In this document: positions 16,565-24,807 of the stretch, piece after piece | How the letters are laid out: every line of letters starts with the position of its first letter | Position numbering within the stretch: position 1 is the first letter of the stretch | NCBI GenBank assembly: GCA_034431435.1 | Contig: DAOUDG010000081.1 | Coordinates: 1 to 64,000, forward strand | Length of the DNA stretch: 64,000 bases | Source of the DNA: JAHCIE01 sp034431435 | GTDB lineage: Bacteria; Chloroflexota; Anaerolineae; Epilineales; JAHCIE01 | Reading direction: 5' to 3' | Position numbers and translations under genes: made by a program | The notes under the pieces: generated by a model | What the model saw: only the letters and a program-made list of their open reading frames with translations | Databases searched by the model: none | Told to the model about the DNA's origin: nothing

Positions 16565-17263
16565 TCACGTCCGCTCGTCGATGAGCCGATAGCCCACGCC
16601 CGGCTCGGTGAGGATGTGGCGCGGCTGAGCGGGGGTCGGCTCGATCTTCTGGCGCAGCTGGCCGATATGAACCCGCAGATAATGGGTCTCTTGCTCGTAG
16701 CCTGGCCCCCATACCTGGCGCAGCAATTGCTGGTGGGTCAGCACCTTGCCGGCGTGTGTGACCAGCACGCGCAGGATGTCGTACTCCTTGGGTGTCAGGT
16801 GGGCCTCCTGCCCGGCGACTGTCACGACCCGCCGCGCCAGGTCCACCGTCAGATCGCCCGATTGAAACACCGGCGTCTCGACCTCCGCCTGGAGGCGATG
16901 CCGTAGGGTGGCCCGAATCCGCGCCAGCAACTCGCTCATGCCAAAGGGCTTGGTGACATAATCGTCGGCGCCTCGATCCAACGCCTCGACCTTTTCCATC
17001 TCGCGATCGCGGACCGATAGCACGATGACAGGCACGTCGGACCATTCGCGCAGTCGAACCAGCATCTCCAGGCCGTCCATGTCCGGCAGGCCCAGGTCGA
17101 GAATCAGCAGGTCGGGCCGCTCCTCAGCGGCTTTCGCCAGCGCTTCGTGCCCGCTCGCCGCCTCCAGTACCTGATACTGGTGGGCGCCCAGGCTGGTCCG
17201 TAGCAGGCGGCGAATCTGCGGCTCGTCGTCCACGACAAGGATGCACAGGGATTGCCCTGTCAT
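16565..17263 (-). CDS. kdpE: KdpE response regulator
   Basis: OmpR/PhoB-type response regulator of 232 residues, partner of KdpD. The receiver domain has the acidic pair DDE near residues 12-14, the phospho-acceptor Asp in LILDLGLPD (about 56) and the K in VTKPFG (about 106). A winged-helix DNA-binding domain follows from about 135 (LTPKEYDILRVLVTHAGKVLTHQQLL). Its ATG overlaps the kdpD stop (ATGA). By analogy with Escherichia coli it activates the kdp operon under potassium limitation or salt stress. Confidence 0.95.
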   Translation of the reverse strand: MTGQSLCILVVDDEPQIRRLLRTSLGAHQYQVLEAASGHEALAKAAEERPDLLILDLGLPDMDGLEMLVRLREWSDVPVIVLSVRDREMEKVEALDRGADDYVTKPFGMSELLARIRATLRHRLQAEVETPVFQSGDLTVDLARRVVTVAGQEAHLTPKEYDILRVLVTHAGKVLTHQQLLRQVWGPGYEQETHYLRVHIGQLRQKIEPTPAQPRHILTEPGVGYRLIDERT

Positions 17264-19953
17264 GCTTCCATCTCCCGCTCGACGTGGGGGGCCTCGCCCT
17301 GTATCGGTAGGTAAATACTGAATATTGCGCCCTGCCCGTCGGCCCGATTCGCAGCGGTAATCGTACCCCCGTGAGCTTCCACGATGCCCCGACAGATGGA
17401 GAGGCCCAGCCCGGTGCCCGCCGCGTGGCGGTCGCCGGTCTTCACCCGCTGGAACTTATCGAAGACGCGCTCCAGGTCCTCGGGTGGGATGCCCGACCCC
17501 TCGTCGCTCACCGCCACGACTACTGCGCCTGGCAGTCGCTGCGCACGCACCTGGATGGTTGTCGCCGGTGGTGAGTATTTGGCTGCGTTATCCAGCACAT
17601 TCACCAGCACCTGCTCCATCAGCACAAAATCGATATTGACCATGGGCAGCTGTGGCTCAATCTCAACGCTCAGGCGGTGGTCGCCGAGGAACTGCGCGGG
17701 CCGGGCCAGCGACGCGCCAATCAGATCCTCCAACTCTACCCAATCGCGGTTCAACTCCAGCGCGCCCGACTCCAGCCGCGTCATGTCCAGGAGATTGCCT
17801 ACAAAGCGATTCAGGCGCGCGGCCTCCTCCTCAATGGTGGTCAGCAGGTCCTGGCGGTCAGCCTCGCTATAGGCTGCGCCCTCGGCGCGCAAGGTCGTGA
17901 CTGCGCCGGTGATACCCGCCAGTGGTGTCCGCAGGTCGTGGGAGATTGACGACAGCAGCGCGGCGCTGAGGCGCTCCGTCTCGGTCAAGAGCCGCGTCTG
18001 CTCCATCTCCTGGGCCAGGCGGGTTCGCTCGATGCCAATCGCCGCCTGGTCGGCCAGCGCTTCCAGCAGCCGCCGCTGGCTGGGAGAGACTTGCCCCGTC
18101 TGCTCAACGTGTAGGCCCAACACCCCCACACATCCGCGCGTGGTGCGCAAGGGGAGGAACAGCCACTCGACACCCGGTAGTGTGTCGGTGCCGCGCCCCG
18201 TCGCCTGGCCGTGTCGCCAGGCCCACGTCGCCGCACCGTGCTCGGCCTCGCTCAGCGCCACGTTGGGCGGCTGTTGCGCCCGGACCGCTAGCTCGTCGCC
18301 TGACGGCAACAGCACCACCGCTTCCGCCGCCTGCGTCTCGGCGACTTCTGTGACAATGGCTTGCAAGACATTGTCCAGCCCCGCCGAGGCGGCCATCTCG
18401 CGGCTGAGGCCGTAGAGGACGCTCGTGCGCGCTTCGCGCATGCGGGCGGCATGGGCCTGGTCGCGCACCTTGGCCGTCAGGTTGCTGGTGAGGACAGCAA
18501 CGCTCACATAGATCGCGAGAGCCAGGATATCCTGGGGGCTGGCGACGGTGAGGGTGAAGACGGGCGGTACGAAGAAGAAATCGTAGGCCAGCATGCTCAG
18601 CACCGATGCGAAGAGGGACGGTCCCAGGCCCCATTGAACCGCGCTCAACAGGACGGCCGTCAGGAAGATCATGGAGAGGTTCGGCAGCGACAGGAAGGAG
18701 CGCAGCAACTGCGCCACCAGTGCGGCAAGCGCCACCGCCGCCGCGCTGTAGATGTAGCCGGCGATGGGGGGGAGCGGCTTGGGGTGCGGCGCGGGCGCCG
18801 GCTGGTCTTCCTCCTCCTGCCCGGTGACCACGTAGACATCCAGACTGCCGCTGGCGCGAATCAAGTCGTGGACCACCGAGCCGCGCAGCGTCTCCTGCCA
18901 GCGCGGGCGCCGCGACTTGCCGACGATGAACTCCGTGACATTATGCGCCTCCGCGACCTGAATGAGGGTCTCGACCACGTCCTGGCCGGGCACGGTGACG
19001 GCCTCGCCACCGAGTTGCTCGGCCAGCCGCAAGCTTTGCGCCAGTCGGTCGCGGTCGACCTCGGGCAGACGGTAGTGGGCCGGTGTCTCTACGTAGACGG
19101 CCAGCCACTCGGCTTTGCGGCGGTCGGCGCGGCGCTTGGCCGTGCGAATCAGGCGCGGTGTCAGGGGGCTGGGGCTGACGCAGACCAGGATACGGTCGTG
19201 GGCCGGCCACGGCCCCCGAATGGCGTGGGCCTGCATGTAGCTGCGCATTTGGTCGTCGACCCGCTGCGCCGTGCGCCGCAAGGCCAGCTCACGCAGCGCC
19301 GTCAGGTTCCCGCGCCGGAAGAAGTGGCGGATGGCCCGTTCCGCCTGGTCGGGGACATAGACCTTGCCCTCACGCAGCCGCTGCAGCAACTCGTCGGGTG
19401 TCAGGTCTATCAGCTCGATCTCGTCAGCCGAATCCAGCAGTCGATCCGGTACCGTCTCTCGCACCCGAACGCCGGTGATTTGCTCCACGACGTCATTCAA
19501 GCTCTCGACATGCTGAATGTTCAACGTGGTGTACACGTCGATGCCGGCCGCCAGTAGCTCCTCTACGTCCTGGTAACGCTTGGGGTGGCGGCTGCCAGGT
19601 GCGTTGGTATGGGCCAACTCGTCCACCACGGCCAGGGCCGGTCGACGTGCCAGCAGGCCGTCGAGGTCCATTTCGGTGAGCGTGCGCCCCTTGTAGTCGA
19701 TCTCGCGGCGCGGCAGGATGATTAGCCCGTCGAGGAGCGCCTCGGTCTCGGCGCGGCCGTGGGTCTCCACGATGCCGACGACAACGTCCAGGCCATCCTG
19801 TCGTCGCGCCCCGGCGGCCTCCAGCATGGTGTACGTCTTGCCCACACCCGGCGCTGCGCCCAGGAACACCTTGAGGCGGCCTGGTTGCTCGTGTTGGGCC
19901 GCCGCCAGGAGCGCCTCGGGCGATGGGCGGCGTTCGGGGGTCTCCCCACGCAT
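17260..19953 (-). CDS. kdpD: KdpD sensor histidine kinase
   Basis: Membrane sensor kinase for potassium and turgor, 897 residues. The N-terminal KdpD domain has the P-loop GAAPGVGKT at 32-40 and a Usp-like region after about 240. Four closely spaced hydrophobic segments (about 400-500) form the DUF4118 membrane unit; a GAF-like domain follows, then the dimerisation helix with phospho-acceptor His672 in SISHDLRTP and the ATPase with DNAAKYSPP and GLGLSICRGI. The ATG at 19953 with AGAGGAG at 19960-19966 is preferred over an upstream start. It is arranged kdpC-kdpD-kdpE. Confidence 0.95.
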   Translation of the reverse strand: MRGETPERRPSPEALLAAAQHEQPGRLKVFLGAAPGVGKTYTMLEAAGARRQDGLDVVVGIVETHGRAETEALLDGLIILPRREIDYKGRTLTEMDLDGLLARRPALAVVDELAHTNAPGSRHPKRYQDVEELLAAGIDVYTTLNIQHVESLNDVVEQITGVRVRETVPDRLLDSADEIELIDLTPDELLQRLREGKVYVPDQAERAIRHFFRRGNLTALRELALRRTAQRVDDQMRSYMQAHAIRGPWPAHDRILVCVSPSPLTPRLIRTAKRRADRRKAEWLAVYVETPAHYRLPEVDRDRLAQSLRLAEQLGGEAVTVPGQDVVETLIQVAEAHNVTEFIVGKSRRPRWQETLRGSVVHDLIRASGSLDVYVVTGQEEEDQPAPAPHPKPLPPIAGYIYSAAAVALAALVAQLLRSFLSLPNLSMIFLTAVLLSAVQWGLGPSLFASVLSMLAYDFFFVPPVFTLTVASPQDILALAIYVSVAVLTSNLTAKVRDQAHAARMREARTSVLYGLSREMAASAGLDNVLQAIVTEVAETQAAEAVVLLPSGDELAVRAQQPPNVALSEAEHGAATWAWRHGQATGRGTDTLPGVEWLFLPLRTTRGCVGVLGLHVEQTGQVSPSQRRLLEALADQAAIGIERTRLAQEMEQTRLLTETERLSAALLSSISHDLRTPLAGITGAVTTLRAEGAAYSEADRQDLLTTIEEEAARLNRFVGNLLDMTRLESGALELNRDWVELEDLIGASLARPAQFLGDHRLSVEIEPQLPMVNIDFVLMEQVLVNVLDNAAKYSPPATTIQVRAQRLPGAVVVAVSDEGSGIPPEDLERVFDKFQRVKTGDRHAAGTGLGLSICRGIVEAHGGTITAANRADGQGAIFSIYLPIQGEAPHVEREMEA

Positions 19954-20001
19954 CGTCACTCCTCTATGGTCCGTCACCACCTGGCCGTATTATACACGTC
20001 A

Positions 20002-20568
20002 TCAGCGCGTCCCATCCAGAGCCAGGTTCAGCCGCAGCACGTTGACGCGCGGCTCGCCCAGCAGGCCGAACTGGCGTCCCTCGGTGTACTGCTCCACCAG
20101 CGCGCGCACCTGGTCCTTGCTCAGCCCGCGCGCCTGCGCCACCCGCGCCACCTGATACTCGGCGGCAGCGGGCGTAATATGGGGGTCCAGCCCGCTGCCG
20201 GAGGTCGTCACCAGATCGACAGGGACGGCAGCGCTGCCATTCGCGGCGATCAGGCTATCGGCCGACACGGTCACGCGGTCGATGAGGGTCTGGTTCGTCG
20301 GAGCCAGGTTCGAGCCACTCGACGCCGCCGCGTCGTAGCCGTCGCTGCCTGCCGCCGAGGGGCGTGGGTGGAAGTAGCGATGGCCGCTGAAGGTCTGGCC
20401 GATCAATTCCGAGCCGATGACCTGACCGTCGCGGACCATCAGGCTGCCGTTGGCCTGGTAGGGGAACGCAACCTGAGCGATGCCCGTCACGACCAGCGGA
20501 TATACAATGCCCGTCAGAAGCGTCAGCAAGGCCAATATAACCACAGCGGGTCTGACTTGAGCCAGCAT
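20002..20568 (-). CDS. kdpC: KdpC, potassium-transporting ATPase subunit C
   Basis: Small single-span subunit that stabilises the KdpAB complex and raises ATP affinity. The 188-residue protein has one N-terminal membrane helix (VVILALLTLLTGIVYPLVVTG) and the family periplasmic motifs RPSAAGSDGYDAAASSGSN and LDPHITPAAAEYQVARVA. The ATG at 20568 is chosen because a GAGAGGAAGG stretch lies upstream, only 16 bp after kdpB. A longer in-frame start would overlap kdpB. Confidence 0.95.
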   Translation of the reverse strand: MLAQVRPAVVILALLTLLTGIVYPLVVTGIAQVAFPYQANGSLMVRDGQVIGSELIGQTFSGHRYFHPRPSAAGSDGYDAAASSGSNLAPTNQTLIDRVTVSADSLIAANGSAAVPVDLVTTSGSGLDPHITPAAAEYQVARVAQARGLSKDQVRALVEQYTEGRQFGLLGEPRVNVLRLNLALDGTR

Positions 20569-20584
20569 TCTATTTGCCTTCCTC

Positions 20585-22645
20585 TCACGCCAGCCCCAGC
20601 AGGCTGACAAGGACATCGATGAGTTTGATGCCAATGAAGGGCACGATGAGGCCGCCGACGCCGTAGATGAGCAGATTGCGGCGCAGCGTGGCGGCCGCGC
20701 TCATCGGCCTGTACGACACGCCGCGCAGGGCCAGCGGGATCAGGGCGATGATGATGAGGGCGTTGAAGATGATCGCCGATAGGATGGCGCTCTGCGGCGT
20801 CGACAGCCGCATGATGTTCAGCGCGTCTAGCTGCGGATACGTGACGGCGAACATGGCCGGGATAATGGCGAAATACTTGGCGACATCGTTGGCGATGCTG
20901 AACGTGGTCAGCGCGCCGCGCGTCATCAGCAGTTGCTTGCCAATACCCACGATCTCGATGAGCTTCGTCGGGTTCGAGTCCAGGTCCACCATGTTGCCGG
21001 CCTCTTTGGCGGCCGATGTGCCGGTGTTCATGGCCACGCCCACATCCGCCTGGGCCAGGGCGGGCGCGTCGTTGGTCCCGTCGCCGGTCATGGCAACCAG
21101 CTTGCCGGCTGCCTGTTCGCTGCGGATGAGCTTGAGCTTGTCTTCGGGTGTGGCCTGGGCGAGGAAGTCGTCGACGCCGGCCTCGGCGGCGATGGCCGCC
21201 GCGGTGAGCGGGTTGTCACCCGTGATCATGACGGTGCGGATGCCCATGCGGCGCAGCTCGTTGAAGCGCTCGCGCATGCCGCCTTTCACGATGTCCTTCA
21301 GGTAGATCACGCCCAACACGCGCTCGTTCTTGGCAACCACCAGCGGCGTCCCACCGGCCCTGGAGACTCGTTCCACCGCCTCCGTCAGCTCGCGGGATGG
21401 CTGCCGGGTTCCGCCATTCTTGCTCGCCACGTAGCCTAGAATCGCGTCGGTCGCCCCCTTACGAATCTCCGTTCCGTTCATGTTGACGCCGCTCATGCGC
21501 GTCTGCGCCGTGAAGGGAATGAAGTGGGCGTGGCGCTCGGCCACCTCGCGCCCGCGCAGGCCATACTGTTCTTTCGCCAGCACCACAATTGAGCGTCCTT
21601 CCGGCGTCTCGTCGCTCAATGATGCCAGCTGCGCCGCGTCCGCCAGTTCCGACTCGTGGACACCCGCCAGCGGGATGAACTCGGTCGCCATGCGATTGCC
21701 GAGGGTGATGGTCCCGGTTTTATCCAGGAGCAGCGTGTCCACGTCGCCCGCCGCCTCGACGGCGCGCCCGGACATGGCAAGCACGTTGTGCTGCACCAGG
21801 CGGTCCATGCCGGCGATGCCGATGGCCGACAGCAGGCCGCCGATGGTGGTCGGGATGAGCGTCACCAGCAGGGCGACGAGCACGGTGACGGTCACCGCGC
21901 CGCCGGCATAGATGGAGAAGGGTAGCACCGTGGCTGTTGCCATCAGGAAGATCAGCGTCAGACCCGACAGCAGGATGCTCAAGGCAATCTCATTGGGCGT
22001 CTTCTGGCGGCTGGCCCCCTCGACGAGGGAAATCATGCGGTCCAGGAACGTCTCGCCAGGGTTGGAAGTGATGCGCACCACGATCCAGTCAGACAGGATG
22101 CGCGTGCCGCCGGTGACGGCGGAGCGGTCACCACCGCTCTCGCGGATGACGGGGGCCGACTCGCCGGTGATGGCCGACTCGTCCACCGAAGCCACGCCCT
22201 CGACCACGTCCCCGTCGCCGGGGATGGTATCGCCGGCCTCGACGAAGACCAGGTCGCCTCGGCGCAACTGCGTGGCGGGCACGATGTCGAAGTCGCGGCG
22301 CTCCACATTGGCGAGCTTCTTGGCGAGGGTCTGGGTCTTGGTCTTGCGCAGGCTATCGGCCTGGGCCTTGCCGCGCCCCTCGGCCATTGCCTCGGCGAAG
22401 TTGGCGAACAGGACGGTGAACCACAGCCAGGCGGCGATCTGGCCCACGAAGGTGGCGCCTTCGCCGGTCGGGGTGACAAGCTCGCGCAGGAAGAGGACGG
22501 CCGTCACGACGGCCACGACCTCGACCACGAACATGACCGGATTGCGAATCATCAGCCGCGGGTCCAGCTTGCGAAACGCATCGACTGTCGCCCGGCGGAC
22601 GAAAGTTGGCTCAAACAGGGACGTCTTGTCAGCTCGCTGAGGCAT
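20585..22645 (-). CDS. kdpB: KdpB, potassium-transporting P-type ATPase subunit B
   Basis: The ATP-hydrolysing P-type subunit of the high-affinity Kdp pump, 686 residues. The phosphorylated Asp308 lies in LLLDKTGTITLG; TGES (160-163) is the dephosphorylation loop, and MVTGDN/MTGDGTNDAPAL hinge motifs are present. About seven membrane helices are recognisable. It is spaced 25 bp from kdpA and 16 bp from kdpC. Length and motifs are normal. Confidence 0.97.
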   Translation of the reverse strand: MPQRADKTSLFEPTFVRRATVDAFRKLDPRLMIRNPVMFVVEVVAVVTAVLFLRELVTPTGEGATFVGQIAAWLWFTVLFANFAEAMAEGRGKAQADSLRKTKTQTLAKKLANVERRDFDIVPATQLRRGDLVFVEAGDTIPGDGDVVEGVASVDESAITGESAPVIRESGGDRSAVTGGTRILSDWIVVRITSNPGETFLDRMISLVEGASRQKTPNEIALSILLSGLTLIFLMATATVLPFSIYAGGAVTVTVLVALLVTLIPTTIGGLLSAIGIAGMDRLVQHNVLAMSGRAVEAAGDVDTLLLDKTGTITLGNRMATEFIPLAGVHESELADAAQLASLSDETPEGRSIVVLAKEQYGLRGREVAERHAHFIPFTAQTRMSGVNMNGTEIRKGATDAILGYVASKNGGTRQPSRELTEAVERVSRAGGTPLVVAKNERVLGVIYLKDIVKGGMRERFNELRRMGIRTVMITGDNPLTAAAIAAEAGVDDFLAQATPEDKLKLIRSEQAAGKLVAMTGDGTNDAPALAQADVGVAMNTGTSAAKEAGNMVDLDSNPTKLIEIVGIGKQLLMTRGALTTFSIANDVAKYFAIIPAMFAVTYPQLDALNIMRLSTPQSAILSAIIFNALIIIALIPLALRGVSYRPMSAAATLRRNLLIYGVGGLIVPFIGIKLIDVLVSLLGLA

Positions 22646-22670
22646 ACGTCACACTCCGCGCGAGGAAGCC

Positions 22671-24395
22671 CTAGAGAGTCTTCCCCGCCATGAGCAGCAG
22701 TTGCTCGATGATGGGACCGAGGGATAGAGATGGGAAGAAGGTCAGGCCACCGACGATGAGGATCACGCCCACCAGCAGACCGACAAACAGCGGTGTCGTG
22801 GTGGGGAACGTACCGGCCGTCGCGGGGGTTAGCCTCTTGTGCGCCAGGCTGCCGGCAATTGCCAGCACAGGCACGATGATCCAGAAACGGCCGAGCAGCA
22901 TAGCCGCCGCCAGCGTCAGGTTATAGAACAGGGTGTTGGCGCTCAGGCTGGCGAACGCGCTGCCGTTGTTGGCTGCGCCCGACGTGAAGGCGTACAGCAT
23001 CTCGCTGAAGCCGTGGGGACCAGGGTTCAGCGGCCCCTGCACGCCTTCGGGCGACACGCTCGCGAGGGCTGTGAGGCCGAGAATCGCCAGCGGGATGATG
23101 AGTACCGCCAGCATGGTCATCTTCACCTCTTTGGCCTCGATCTTCTTGCCCAGATACTCCGGCGTCCGGCCTACCATCAGGCCCGCGATGAACACCGCCA
23201 GGATGGCGAACAGGAGCATGCCGTACAGACCTGCGCCTACACCCCCAATGATGATCTCACCGAGCATCATGTTGACCAGGGGAATCATGCCGCCGAGGGG
23301 CGTGAAGCTGCCGTGCATGCTGTTGACCGCCCCGCACGAAGCGTCCGTCGTCACCACGGCGAACAGGGCGGAGCTGGCGATGCCGAAGCGTACCTCCTTC
23401 CCCTCCATGTTGCCGCCGCACTGGAGCGCCGTCGCCGCCTGGTCCACGTTGCCGGGGAATAGGGGATTGCCCGCCGCCTCGGCCGGATAGGTGACCAGCA
23501 CGCCCAGGAAGAACAGCGCCGACATGGCCGCGTAGATGGCCCAACCCTGGCGCGCGTCGCCTGCCATTCGCCCGAAGGTGTAGGTCAGCCCGGCGCCGAT
23601 GGCGAAGATGGACAGCATGTGAATCAGGTTCGTCAGCGGCGTTGGGTTCTCGTAGGGATGGGCTGAGTTGGCGTTGAAGAAGCCGCCGCCGTTGGTACCC
23701 AGGTGCTTGATGATTTCCTGGGACGCCACCGGCCCCTGGGCGATCGTCTGCGCTGCCCCCTCGATGGTGGTGGCCGCCGTGTACGGATTCAGGTTCTGGG
23801 GCACACCCTGCCAGGCGAGGACCAGCGCGCCGATCAGTGACAGGGGCAGCAGGACGTACAACGTGGCGCGCACCAGGTCCACCCAGAAATTGCCGATCGT
23901 CTGGGTCGTGCGACGGGCAAAGCCGCGCACCAGGGCCAGGGCGAGGGCGATACCTGTCGCCGCCGATACGAAGTTCTGCACCGTTAGCCCCGCCATCTGG
24001 GTCAGGTAGGCCATGGTGCTTTCGCCCGCGTACGACTGCCAGTTGGTGTTGGTCACGAAACTGACGGCGGTGTTGAAGGCCAGGTCAGGCGCGACGGCGT
24101 CGAGTTGCTGGGGATTTAGCGGCAACAGGCGTTGAGCGCGCTGCAAGAGGTACAGGGCCAGCAGACCCGCCGCATTGAACAATAGCATGGCAACCGCATA
24201 CGTCGTCCAGTGTTGCTCCTGCGCTGGGTGGACGCCGGCCAGCGCGTAGATGCCGCGTTCGACAGGCCTGAGCAGCGGGCTGAGGAAGGTGCGCTCGTCA
24301 TTGAAGACGCGGGCCATATAGATACCCAGTGGCTTCACCGCGAGTGTCAGGATTACGAAGAACACCAGGATTTGCGCGATACCGTAGGCGTTCAT
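22671..24395 (-). CDS. kdpA: KdpA, potassium-transporting ATPase subunit A
   Basis: The potassium-channel-like subunit of the Kdp pump, 574 residues, related to the K+ channel superfamily. About ten membrane helices are visible, with selectivity-filter-type loops such as TNTNWQSYAGES, GTNGGGFFNANS and the N-N-G-S-A loop near TSGAANNGSAF. GTNGGGFF is diagnostic of KdpA. The ATG at 24395 has GAGG inside the kdpF stop region, with a nine-base gap from kdpF. Confidence 0.97.
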   Translation of the reverse strand: MNAYGIAQILVFFVILTLAVKPLGIYMARVFNDERTFLSPLLRPVERGIYALAGVHPAQEQHWTTYAVAMLLFNAAGLLALYLLQRAQRLLPLNPQQLDAVAPDLAFNTAVSFVTNTNWQSYAGESTMAYLTQMAGLTVQNFVSAATGIALALALVRGFARRTTQTIGNFWVDLVRATLYVLLPLSLIGALVLAWQGVPQNLNPYTAATTIEGAAQTIAQGPVASQEIIKHLGTNGGGFFNANSAHPYENPTPLTNLIHMLSIFAIGAGLTYTFGRMAGDARQGWAIYAAMSALFFLGVLVTYPAEAAGNPLFPGNVDQAATALQCGGNMEGKEVRFGIASSALFAVVTTDASCGAVNSMHGSFTPLGGMIPLVNMMLGEIIIGGVGAGLYGMLLFAILAVFIAGLMVGRTPEYLGKKIEAKEVKMTMLAVLIIPLAILGLTALASVSPEGVQGPLNPGPHGFSEMLYAFTSGAANNGSAFASLSANTLFYNLTLAAAMLLGRFWIIVPVLAIAGSLAHKRLTPATAGTFPTTTPLFVGLLVGVILIVGGLTFFPSLSLGPIIEQLLLMAGKTL

Positions 24396-24404
24396 GGCGC
24401 GACC

Positions 24405-24494
24405 TCAGAAACGCTCAGGGTACACGAGGGTGTACACCAGATAGACCAGGAGGCCAATGGTGACCACCCCGCCCAGTACATAGTCGAGAGTCAT
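24405..24494 (-). CDS. kdpF: KdpF, small stabilising subunit
   Basis: A 29-residue single-helix peptide: MTLDYVLGGVVTIG then LLVYLVYTLVYPERF, with the typical YLVYxL...PE(R/A)F ending of KdpF. KdpF stabilises the KdpABC complex in the membrane. AGGAG lies eight bases upstream of the ATG (24503-24507). It directly precedes kdpA, as in other kdp operons. Confidence 0.9.
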   Translation of the reverse strand: MTLDYVLGGVVTIGLLVYLVYTLVYPERF

Positions 24495-24504
24495 GTCAGC
24501 GCTC

Positions 24505-24588
24505 CTATAGACGCTCACAGGCCAGCACGTAGGCGGCGGTGAGCGCGAAGAATCCGACCGTCAGCAGCAGCATCGCCATATCGAGCAT
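24505..24588 (-). CDS. 27-residue membrane micropeptide at the head of the kdp operon
   Basis: On the minus strand an ATG at 24588 with AGGAG at 24594-24598 opens a 27-codon frame that ends in TAG ten bases before kdpF. It reads MLDMAMLLLTVGFFALTA then AYVLACERL: one hydrophobic helix with a short polar end. From memory, similar short peptides of the form ...FFAL..AY...C.RL occur upstream of kdpF in other genomes and are usually unannotated. It may be an extra small subunit or a leader peptide. Confidence 0.7.
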   Translation of the reverse strand: MLDMAMLLLTVGFFALTAAYVLACERL

Positions 24589-24619
24589 CAGGGTCTCCTT
24601 TCAAGTAGCCACCTCGGTC

Positions 24620-24628
24620 AGTGTACCA
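24620..24628 (-). promoter_or_regulatory. Probable extended -10 promoter of the kdp operon
   Basis: Minus-strand TGGTACACT (24628-24620) is an extended -10 (TGn plus TACACT). No good -35 lies at the normal spacing, consistent with a promoter that needs an activator. The mRNA would start about 25 bp upstream of the micropeptide start codon. Confidence 0.5.
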
Positions 24629-24645
24629 GGAAGCGAATCAAGAGA

Positions 24646-24666
24646 GGGTCAGCCAGACGCTGACCC
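24646..24666. promoter_or_regulatory. Candidate operator: perfect 8-bp inverted repeat
   Basis: GGGTCAGC (24646-24653), a five-base spacer, GCTGACCC (24659-24666). It sits about 33-53 bp upstream of the inferred kdp transcription start, where the weak -35 would be. KdpE or another dimeric activator is the natural candidate. It is also about 40 bp upstream of the divergent amylase-family promoter. Confidence 0.5.
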
Positions 24667-24706
24667 ACATCAAGAATGTGTCAAGGCATGCGGCGCTGGC
24701 ACGCCT

Positions 24707-24735
24707 TTGACTCTCTGGGCCGGTCGGTGTATCAT
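24707..24735 (+). promoter_or_regulatory. Promoter of the GH13 gene
   Basis: TTGACT (24707-24712), 17 bases, TATCAT (24730-24735), about 70 bp upstream of the ATG at 24808. Confidence 0.72.
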
Positions 24736-24807
24736 CCCCGGCCCGGCCGCAGCCACGCTGCCTTACCCCCTGGCCTTCCCCCGCCTCGCCGCTGAAGGAG
24801 TCATCCC

